Source: Ceratopteris richardii
Taxonomy: Eukaryota > Streptophyta > Polypodiopsida > Polypodiales > Pteridaceae
Assembly (NCBI GenBank): GCA_020310875.1
Contig: MU260077.1
Span: 609,501-673,500, forward strand
Direction of reading: 5' to 3'
DNA: 64,000 bases
Part shown: positions 56,479 through 64,000 of the stretch, in pieces
How the letters are laid out: the number at the start of each line of letters is the position of its first letter
Position numbering within the stretch: the stretch's first letter is position 1
Translations under genes and position numbers: made by a program
The notes under the pieces: model-generated
The model's database searches: none
The model's input: only the letters and a program-made list of their open reading frames with translations
What the model was told of the DNA's origin: nothing

Positions 56479-59400
56479 TGTAGAGGAGGTACTGGGGTAT
56501 CCACTTTTATAGAAAACAAACACTTCCAGTACGTCGCCTACTCAAGGGGGGTTCTCTTTAGGGAAGTATACCCTTTAACATTTCTGTGAGCAGGTAGATA
56601 ACACGGATTGCACAGAGTAGTGAATGCTTCAGAAAATATGAACAATATATGACCAAGGAAGACCATACACTTTTTGATCCGAATCAGATGATTACAAAGT
56701 TGGGCAAAGAACTCAGAACAATACAAATGGTAGTATTTCTCAAGAGAATAGAGATTAATCAACACACTGACTCACAGAAAAAATAACCCCAAGCTACTCT
56801 CTTACATTATAGTGCTCATAGCCCTTCACTGTGAAGCTTACCCTCTGTATACACGACAGAGTAGCTCCGACAATAGACTTGAAACCACCAAGTGCAAGAG
56901 AGGTCTTCTACACGTATATGCGGACCACTGTATCTCTGAAACTTGTACATGTACTCCTATGTGTGTCGTCGTGCTCCCCCAAATGAGCACAAATCCTTTG
57001 ATTTTATAGGCCCCAATAGGCCAAGAGAGCCTTGCATAATCTTCACGTCCACTGATCACGTGCCGGTTAACCACCCAAAATTGGAGGGGTAGGTCAATTG
57101 TTCCCTTGATTTGAATTGGATCCACAAAAATAGGTAGTCGCCGTGAATGGTTGGTGGCAATTCCACTTTTAATTTTAACAATCCACCTTTACCCTTTCAC
57201 TTGCCATCTGAAAGTCCCATTTTGTGTTGTTTTGTTTCCTTACTTATTTAATCCCCGGTATTTGAATGAAGCCGTTAAGTCTAACTGCGTATCCCTTGAC
57301 CAAGTGCATTTGTCATTACATGAGCAGCATTACCAACCAAGACGCCTCGGCAACTTCTAAGGAGACTTTCAATGGAGGCATGTATTTCTCAACACATGCT
57401 TCGAACTCTGTTGCTGATGGGATAGCTAGTAGGTCTTTAGGTTGAGAATCCTTTGTCCATTTTATAAGAACTGACATTTCATCATTAGGTGTGTGAAAGC
57501 AGCCATACCCACTGTAGAATCACCTCCCTGGGAGAAAAGTGATACAAGGAGGGGGAAGGGGAGGCGCTCGTGGGAGTGTGAGGAGGGGGAAGGGGAGGCG
57601 CTCGTGGGGGTGTGAGGAGGGGAGAGGTGGTGGGAGAGAGGTGGCTCGCGGGGGTGTGAGGAGGGAAGAGGTGGTGGGAGGGGGGTGGCTCGCGGGGGTG
57701 TGAGGAGGGAAGAGGTGGTGGGAGGGGGGTGGCTCGTGGGGGTGTTAGGAGGGAAGAGGTGGTGGGAGGGGGGTGGCTCGCGGGGGTGTGAGGAGGGGAG
57801 AGGTGGTGGGAGGGGGGTGGCTCGCGGGGGTGTGAGGAGGGAAGAGGTGGTGGGAGGGGGGTGGCTCGCGGGGCTGTGAGGAGGGAAGAGGTGGTGGGAG
57901 GGGGCTGGCTCACGGGGGTGTGAGGAGGGGAGAGGTGGTGGGAGGGGGGTGGCTCGCGGGGGTGTGAGGAGGGAAGAGGTGGTGGGAGGGGGGTGGCTCG
58001 CGGGGGTGTGAGGAGGGAAGAGGTGGTGGGAGGGGGGTGGCTCGCGGGGGTGTGAGGAGGGAAGAGGTGGTGGGAGGGGGGTGGCTCGCGGGGGTGTGAG
58101 GAGGGAAGAGGTGGTGGGAGGGGGGTGGCTCGCGGGGGTGTGAGGAGGGGAGAGGTAGTGGGAGGGGGGTGGCTCGCGGGGGTGTGAGGAGGGGAGAGGT
58201 GGTGGGAGGGGGGTGGCTCGCGGGGGGGTGAGGAGGGGAGAGGTGGTGGGAGGGGGGTGGCTCGCGGGGGTGTGAGGAGGGAAGAGGTGGTGGGAGGGGG
58301 GTGGCTCGCGGGGGTGTGAGGAGGGAAGAGGTGGTGGGAGGGGGGTGGCTCGCGGGGGTGTGAGGAGGGGAGAGGTGGTGGGAGGGGGGTGGCTCGCGGG
58401 GGTGTGAGGAGGGAAGAGGTGGTAGGAGGGGGGTGGCTCGCGGGGGTGTGAGGAGGGGAGAGGTGGTGGGAGGGGGGTGGCTAGCGGGGGTGTGAGGAGG
58501 GAAGAGGTGTTGGGAGGGGGTGGCTCGCAGGGGTGTGAGGAGGGGAGAGGTGGTGGGGGGGGGGGGTGGCTCGCGGGGGTGTGAGGAGGGAAGAGGTGGT
58601 GGGAGGGGGGTGGCTCGCGGGGGTGTGAGGAGGGAAGAGGTGGTGGGAGGGGGGTGGCTTGCGGGGGTGTGAGGAGGGGAGAGGTGGTGGGAGGGGGGTG
58701 GCCCGCGGGGGTGTGAGGAGGGAAGAGGTGGTGGGAGGAGGGTGGCTCGCGGGGGTGTGAGGAGGGGAGAGGTGGTGGGAGGGGGGTGGCTCACGGGGGT
58801 GTGAGGAGGGGAGAGGTGGTGGGAGGGGGGTGGCTCGCGGGGGTGTGAGGAGGGAAGAGGTGGTGGGAGGGGGGTGGCTCGCGGGGGTGTGAGGAGGGAA
58901 GAGGTGGTGGGAGGGGGGTGGCTCGCGGGGGTGTGAGGAGCGGAGAGGTGGTGGGAGGGGGGTGGCTCGCGGGGGTGTGAGGAGGGAAGAGGTGGTGGGA
59001 GGGGGGTGGCTCGCGGGGGTGTGAGGAGGGAAGAGGTGGTGGGAGGGGGGTGGCTCGCGGGGGTGTGAGGAGGGGAGAGGTGGTGGGAGGGGGGTGGCTC
59101 GCGGGGGTGTGAGGAGGGGAGAGGTGGTGGGAGGGGGGTGGCTCGCGGGGGTGTGAGGAGGGAAGAGGTGGTGGGAGGGGGGTGGCTCGCGGGGGTGTGA
59201 GGAGGGGAGAGGTGGTGGGAGGGGGGTGGCTCGCGGGGGTGTGAGGAGGGAAGAGGTGGTGGGAGGGGGGTGGCCCGCGGGGGTGTGAGGAGGGGAGAGG
59301 TGGTGGGAGGGGGTTGGCTCGCGGGGGTGTGAGGAGGGGAGAGGTGGTGGGAGGGGGGTGGCTCGCGGGGGTGTGAGGAGGGGAGAGGTGGTGGGAGGGG

Positions 59401-60040
59401 GGTGGCTCGCGGGGGTGTGAGGAGGGAAGATTTGGTGGGAGGGGGGTGGCTCGCGGGGGTGTGAGGAGGGGAGAGGTGGTTGGAGGGGGTTGGCTCGCGG
59501 GGGTGTGAGGAGGGAAGAGGTGGTGGGAGGGGGGTGGCCCGCGGGGGTTTGAGGAGGGGAGAGGTGGTGGGAGGGGGTTGGCTCGCGGGGGTGTGAGGAG
59601 GGGAGAGGTGGTGGGAGGGGGGTGGCTCGCGGGGGTGTGAGGAGGTGAGAGGTGGTGGGAGGGGGGTGGCTCGCGGGGGTGTGAGGAGGGAAGAGGTGGT
59701 GGGAGGGGGGTGGCTCGCGGGGGTGTGAGGAGGGGAGAGGTGGTGGGAGGGGGTTGGCTCGCAGGGGTGTGAGGAGGGAAGAGGTGGGGGAAGAGAGAGG
59801 GGGAGAGAGAGAGAGAGAAAGAAAAAGAGAGAGAGAAAATGAAGCATGAGATTGAATATCACCACCATCAACAGCTACCCAAATCCAACTCCAAAGGTAA
59901 ATCATCTCTTCAGAAGTTTTGCATGATGTGTGCCCTAATGGAAAACAACTTGGTTGAAGGCCTCCATCTCCCATGCCATGAACCTGCCCCAAAAAGAGAG
60001 AGAGATAGCAATACAGAAAGAGAAAAGGAGGGGTACTACA
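56479..60040 (-). repeat. 5' LTR of element 2
   Basis: About 3.56 kb, with plus-strand borders TGTAGAGG...TACTACA. It has three parts in element order: about 250 bases of unique sequence (60040-59790), the 44-base minisatellite (about 59788-57546), and about 1.05 kb of unique sequence (57545-56479) shared with the other LTR. Confidence 0.87.
57546..59788. repeat. 44-base GC-rich minisatellite, array 2 (about 50 units)
   Basis: The same unit and leading short-type units as array 1, in the other LTR of element 2, with about ten fewer units and a different variant order. Pro/Ser/His-rich frames of 653 and 520 codons on the minus strand are artefacts of this repeat. Confidence 0.97.
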
Positions 60041-60045
60041 CATAT

Positions 60046-60108
60046 GTATCCAAGCTTAAGCATGCATATATATACATTGGATGAGATGAGATCTTCATAT
60101 TGCATCAG
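60046..60108. other. Resumption of CACTA-B after element 2
   Basis: From the catat duplication onward the sequence rejoins copy A at about 19166 (gtatccaagcttaagcatgc), leading into the TNP1-like gene. Confidence 0.85.
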
Positions 60109-60820
60109 ATGGGATCTCCACCTACACCTTGGGGTGCACATGTTCATGACGAATCGAAGATATATCATATCCGTAATGGAGCTCTAGTTATGGATGCGGC
60201 GGGGAAGTCAATGTGTCAACATATACCACAACTCTGCTCTATCGAATTTGGTCATTCAGTAATGTTAAAATGGACCCAACATGATAGAGACTCTAAAAAT
60301 CATATCTCACAATGCATATATGAAGAGTACCGGCCAGCACCTGGCAATCCTATTGTGAGTTCCGATTGGATTCAACATACAGCATGCGAGGTGATGTCAC
60401 ATCGACAATCGGAAGCTCGCGATGCTTTCAAAGCACGCTTACCGAAGCCTGTATGGCTAGATGCCGAGGAATGGGAATCAATTCAGGATGAGCATCAACA
60501 TACTCTTGATCGGTATCGTCAACAGAGAGATGCGGCGGCCACACATTTAGATACGGCTGGAACGTTGCATTTAGGTAGCGGCGGATACGACAGTATGCGC
60601 TACCAATTTGTAAGTATGATATTAATTATTGAAGTTGTTTGTGTTAAGTATATTATGTATATTCATCTAACATTTTATATATTTACTATAGTTGTTGGCA
60701 ATGGGTCGTCCTCCAATGCGAACTGAAGAATCATATAGATATCGACATCGACTGATTGCACTATTAGAAGACTTAGAGGGACGCGGGGCAATCGTCTCAT
60801 GGGAGAATATTCTTGATTAG
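60109..60820 (+). CDS. TNP1-like (Transposase_24-related) gene of CACTA-B, last two exons intact
   Basis: Exon 60109-60609, GT-AG intron 60610-60691 (82 bases, donor TTT|GTAAGT, acceptor TTTACTATAG), exon 60692-60820 ending in TAG. The splice keeps frame and gives 209 residues ending LEGRGAIVSWENILD. The conserved part runs from WTQHDRDSKNHIS to QRDAAATHLDTAGTLHLGSG, then LAMGRPPMRTEESYRYRHR. This follows the Transposase_24 pattern of a GxSF/GGYDS-like motif followed by a GRPPxRxE motif. It may be a DNA-binding accessory protein of the CACTA system acting in the nucleus on subterminal repeats. Upstream exons probably exist beyond the microsatellite but are not resolved. The two LTR insertions upstream would separate them by about 25 kb of extra DNA. 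Confidence 0.6.
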
Positions 60821-61227
60821 GTAAAGTTATATCTTGGTTTCGTGTTTCTAGTTGTTGTTTATAAATGTCATATTAATTGGTCTTATTTTATACATATGTT
60901 TTGTTCCAGGATAATAGGTGTAAATATTTTGATCAATGCCACAATTTTGTATCACAATCGCATACGACAATGATGAACCATAATTTTGTATTCGATTCCT
61001 ATATGGAAGTGTTTTGTCACGTTGCCACAATTTTGTATTACACTCCTATGTGACAATGATGGACCATAATTTTGTTCTCGATTCCTATATGGAAGTGCTT
61101 TGCCCCACTTTTGTACGTTTTTAATTTATGGAATATTTGACTTTCTGTACATGAATCATTGTTCATTTTTGCTCATATAAGTTTATGTTTTGGTTGCCAT
61201 TAGAGTACATAACACATGTACTCAGTT

Positions 61228-61292
61228 GGGCAGAGTGTATTGTCTTTTGCTAGACAACATCATGCTGTAGCAAAAGACAACACACTCTGCCC
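61228..61292. repeat. Foldback in the right subterminal region of CACTA-B
   Basis: GGGCAGAGTGTATTGTCTTT and its continuation pair with tagcaaaagacaacacactc-tgccc around a loop of about 14 bases. The arms are about 25 bases with one unpaired base. Copy A has only the left arm start, because about 300 bases are missing there. Confidence 0.8.
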
Positions 61293-61309
61293 AAAAAAAA
61301 TTGTGCAGG

Positions 61310-61545
61310 TATGGTCGTCCATAGCTCCAGTATGGTCATCGGTATATGCGCCCGTATGCTCAGCACAGACGTCGGTATAAGCGTCGGAATTTTCGACGCT
61401 TATACCGATGCTTATACCGACGACTATACCGGCGCCATACCGGCGCTTTCTTTCCAACGCCTATACCGACTGCAACACCGACTTCGTGAAGAAATCACGC
61501 CCGTTCAATTTCCTCGGCAGCAGCCTCGGTATACCCTCGACGTGT
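61310..61545. repeat. CACTA-B right subterminal repeat region
   Basis: A dense cluster of GTCGGTATA/TATACCGAC motifs, including a perfect 15-base inverted repeat (TCGGTATAAGCGTCG at 61372-61386 and its complement at 61394-61408, loop 7). It mirrors the left subterminal region (32053-32230) and matches CACTA architecture. Confidence 0.65.
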
Positions 61546-62991
61546 TGTAGTGCAATACGTGATTGAGTCTATCACTTTTATGTGGAAACTTGTAGTAGAG
61601 GCCATAACTTCAAGATCAAGGATCCATGTCGTGTGGTTGTCAACATAAACCTCATGAATACTTTTGCATAATTTATCATCAAATAATATACCTAAACTGA
61701 TCCTTTGAAGGCCCCATCATATTTTTATACAAAATTCATTGTTTCACACATGACGTCAATGTAAAGTACCTTCAAATGGAATTACTTTTCTATCTTCATA
61801 ATGACATATATAAATTCAAAATGGCTTTCGTAGATACTTACAATTATATTAGTTTTTATTCAAACAAGAAAGCAAGCTCAAGATATGTGCAATGTAACGC
61901 TTTACAGTACCTTCAAAAAGAAAAACTGAAAATAGCACAACCATTCCTCCGAGCGCTTCACACGACACTATGTTTCTGTTCATGGATTCCCGTTTTTGCT
62001 TCGTAGGAGTTTTCAAAGAGTGAGAATACTGGTACGACTAAAATAATAATTTTATACCCTTCTTTTTAGGGCTTTAAATTAATAATTTTGTACATTTTCT
62101 TCATGTAATTTATGTTCTCATTTTTGTCCAGCAAAAGAAACATCCATAACATAGCACTCAATATCAATGAGGGCAGTGCACTTGACTTCACACATCTAAA
62201 CCTATTAACACTCGACATATTAATAAGAAAAATGTTATTTTAAGTCTTCAAATCACAATTTAACATTGATTTACTACGTTTTATGTACATAAACATTGAA
62301 ATGTACTCGTCCACAAAGGTGTATGCATGTATGTGGGTCCATCCCTGCACAAGGGAGCCCAATCACTAAATTAAGCCATATCATGAGAAACTTTGTGATC
62401 ATTCAATATAACTTTATGATCATTGAACATGCTATATGCACATGGATTTCCGGGTGATCATGCAACAAATTGTCATTGTACGAGTTAAAATTTTCAAGCT
62501 TTTAAAACATCGTACATATTCCAAGGTGTTCTACAAATACAAATATGTCAATACCTACAAGAAAAAAGAAGTCATATGGAAATCGAGTTTCCTATGCAAG
62601 TTCTTGCTGTACCGAAAAGGACTAGAGAGCTTAGATAAGATTTCACTATGCAGAAGAAAGAAATCACACAAAATTGATTTATAACAACTTGGTCGGCCAC
62701 ATAACACATGAATCTATATTACACCTTCAATACGCTTCAGATGGGAAACATCAGGTTAAGGATTAAGGGTTCCAATCCATATTACACCTTCAATACGCTT
62801 CAGATGGGAAACATCAGGTTAAGGATTAAGGATTCCGTTATACACACAGAATAATAAACAAGTCCCAGCTAGAATAATAAACAAGCCCCAGCTAGAATAA
62901 TAAACAAGTCCCAGCTAACGAAAGACGAAATATGCTGCACATAACCTTGAACATAGGAGGGAAATGAAAAAAGTAATGTTGTGTGTGTACA

Positions 62992-63004
62992 TACACACAC
63001 ACAC

Positions 63005-63077
<73 letters not shown>
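62992..63077. repeat. Compound (CA)n(TA)n microsatellite, copy C
   Basis: This is the counterpart of 1631-1730 in the third unit copy, with about 70 bases of TA. A GA-rich run (about 63185-63222) follows, as at 1837-1862 and 22326-22366 in the other copies. Confidence 0.97.
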
Positions 63078-63079
<2 letters not shown>

Positions 63080-63440
63080 CATTACTACGATATATCCAGA
63101 CACTTAACTCATACATATATGTGTATTTCACCAGTTTCTACTGAACTCATGCAGAAAAAAAACGCAATGCATCTCGGTAGATAGATAGACACAGAGAGAG
63201 AGACAGAGACAGAGAGAGAGTTTTGTTCAAATCACAATGACATTAATCAGTTAAGGGGGGCCTGATACACTTCACCCAGAAAGAAAATCTGTCTGCAGTC
63301 TGAAAGCTCTACATATAGCGGGAACGAGGAAACAGAAATTGAGATATTAGGAAACAGAAATTGAACGAAGAAATCTGTCTGCAGTCTTAAAGCATGGGAT
63401 ACTTAAAGCATGGGATATTAGAGAGCTGCATACGCTACAT

Positions 63441-64000
63441 CTATCTGCAAGCCTCTCCAAATTGTGCGCTCACCAGAGAGAGTGGGAGAGGACCGGCGCA
63501 AGGATATGTGCGACTGTAGTTTATTCCCTGAAAGAGTAAGAGTAGGGCATTGGGAAACAGTGTGCACTGCCCCATTCTCGGTACGTCCACCTCCATGGCA
63601 AAGCGGCTGATCATTCCCTTATTCCACCTCCTGTCCTCGCAGCTGGCCACGACGTTGAAAGCCTCACATGGACAGTTATTTCGAACACCGAAGCGGCAGA
63701 TTGATGTCGTAACGTACTCTTTCGTCAGCCTCAGATCGTTGAGCCCGCACTTCCGCGCTCCTTTGACTGCTTCAGGTGTCCCTCCGATCATCACCAACGC
63801 AATCAGCATCATCACTGCATACACATATGCCACGAAGAGGAAGGGCAAGGGCCAAGGCATGAGAAGCGGTAATCGTAGGAATAACGCACGAAGGAGAATA
63901 AAGGAGATCAGTGACACACAAACAGTAATGCGTTCCATGCACGCACTAGGAGGAGGGATGCGCTTTGACTCATTCCTTGATTTCTTACCTGCAGAGCACA
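63441..64000 (-). CDS. Small secreted cysteine-rich protein, copy C (5' end beyond window)
   Basis: This is the third paralogue. Exon 2 is 63441-63814, the intron is 63815-63988, and the last 12 bases of exon 1 are at 63989-64000, the rest lying outside the window. Donor CAG|GTAAG and acceptor TGTATGCAG are both intact, and the 54-base intron segment missing from A is present. The domain differs from A by small in-frame changes (LRLTKEYV; NALLLLFQG) and keeps all eight cysteines, ending GEACR. Of the three copies this looks the least damaged. The promoter is outside the window. Confidence 0.55.
   Translation of the reverse strand, partial: CSAGKKSRNESKRIPPPSACMERITVCVSLISFILLRALFLRLPLLMPWPLPFLFVAYVYAVMMLIALVMIGGTPEAVKGARKCGLNDLRLTKEYVTTSICRFGVRNNCPCEAFNVVASCEDRRWNKGMISRFAMEVDVPRMGQCTLFPNALLLLFQGINYSRTYPCAGPLPLSLVSAQFGEACR

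Larger units (their letters stand above)
49522..60040 (-). mobile_element. Element 2: Tat-like Ty3 LTR retrotransposon with minisatellite LTRs, broken
   Basis: A 10.5-kb element on the minus strand, flanked by catat (49517-49521 and 60041-60045); copy A keeps the uninterrupted sequence near 19160. In element order: 5' LTR (60040-56479), primer site, gag-protease (56405-54285), the beginning of pol (54251-53330), then 3' LTR sequence (to 49522). RNase H and integrase are absent and pol is incomplete, so it is broken, with one major loss, and cannot be autonomous. Protease text IIDGGSGINLMP and RT text RLNPKYAEAVKLEI point to the Tat/Athila (OTA) side of Ty3, nearer Tat. LTR divergence outside the minisatellite is about 16 in 1050 (about 1.5 %). 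Confidence 0.9.
32028..61552. mobile_element. CACTA DNA transposon, copy B, split by two LTR elements
   Basis: The left end CACTACAACATATCGAGGG is at 32028 and the right end ...TGTTGTAGTG at 61552. Both are flanked by caa (32025-32027, 61553-61555), as in copy A. Without the two nested elements it is about 5.2 kb. It keeps a longer right subterminal region than copy A (61228-61552) and an intact TNP1-like reading frame (60109-60820). Being the duplicate of CACTA-A, it did not transpose separately. Confidence 0.87.
20495..61674. repeat. Tandem segmental duplication, copy B (with two nested LTR elements)
   Basis: This copy follows copy A in the same order and orientation. It is interrupted by element 1 (34922-48716) and element 2 (49522-60040). 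Removing both leaves about 16.9 kb collinear with copy A, the remaining difference being mainly the solo LTR and debris present only in A and a shorter microsatellite. The join to copy C lies in the same sequence context (atcatcaaataatatacc) as the A/B join. Confidence 0.93.
61675..64000. repeat. Tandem segmental duplication, copy C (start only)
   Basis: This is the third copy of the unit, collinear with 1-2540 and 20495-23180 and cut by the window end. Relative to A it lacks about 335 bases (A about 873-1207). It carries a local 60-odd-base tandem duplication near 62715-62840, in which the segment beginning atattacaccttcaatacgc appears twice. The microsatellites and the 5'-truncated cysteine-rich gene follow in the same order as in A and B. 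Confidence 0.9.

Overview
The window looks like nuclear DNA of a land plant from a repeat-rich, mostly AT-rich region. The grounds are a CACTA (En/Spm-type) transposon with a plant-type Transposase_24-like gene, a Tat-like Ty3 retroelement, and plant-like introns and TATA boxes. The species cannot be fixed from sequence alone. A non-flowering lineage such as a fern or lycophyte is a guess, based on the unusual Ty3 element at 34.9-48.7 kb. No tRNA, rRNA or CRISPR was seen.

Layout. The window is a tandem segmental duplication with a period of about 20.5 kb: copy A (1-20494), copy B (20495-61674) and the start of copy C (61675-64000). A and B differ by roughly 1-2 % by eye. Each unit holds, in order: (1) AT-rich DNA with CA/TA microsatellites; (2) a small minus-strand two-exon gene for a secreted, cysteine-rich protein (2030-2557, 22611-23195 and 63441 to beyond 64000); (3) several kb of degenerate retroelement debris, including minus-strand gag and LTR remains of the family later seen intact in copy B, and a plus-strand Ty3 protease remnant; (4) a CACTA transposon with matching ends and a 3-bp duplication caa (A 13251-20372; B 32028-61552). 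The CACTA carries subterminal GTCGGTATA-type repeats, exon-like pieces, a long ATGCAT/ATATAC microsatellite and a TNP1-like gene near its right end.

Nested insertions explain why copy B is twice as long. Element 1 (34922-48716, plus strand, Ty3, 2.7-kb LTRs) and element 2 (49522-60040, minus strand, Tat-like Ty3, LTRs containing a 44-bp GC-rich minisatellite) both sit inside the microsatellite of CACTA-B. Copy A preserves the empty sites. Copy A instead has a 2.4-kb solo LTR (13428-15844) in the left subterminal region of its CACTA, where B has the empty site.

LTR-LTR divergence is about 1.4-1.5 % for both elements, close to the A/B divergence. Both therefore landed at or soon after the duplication. 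The only plausible host gene is the cysteine-rich gene family. The long Met/His/Cys/Tyr-rich and Pro/Ser/His-rich open frames are translations of microsatellite and minisatellite DNA, not genes.

Most worth a second look: three tandem hairpin units with compensating base changes downstream of the integrase of element 1; the fungal-looking pol of that element; the minisatellite LTRs of element 2; the cysteine-rich gene family; and the kilobase-scale alternating purine-pyrimidine array.
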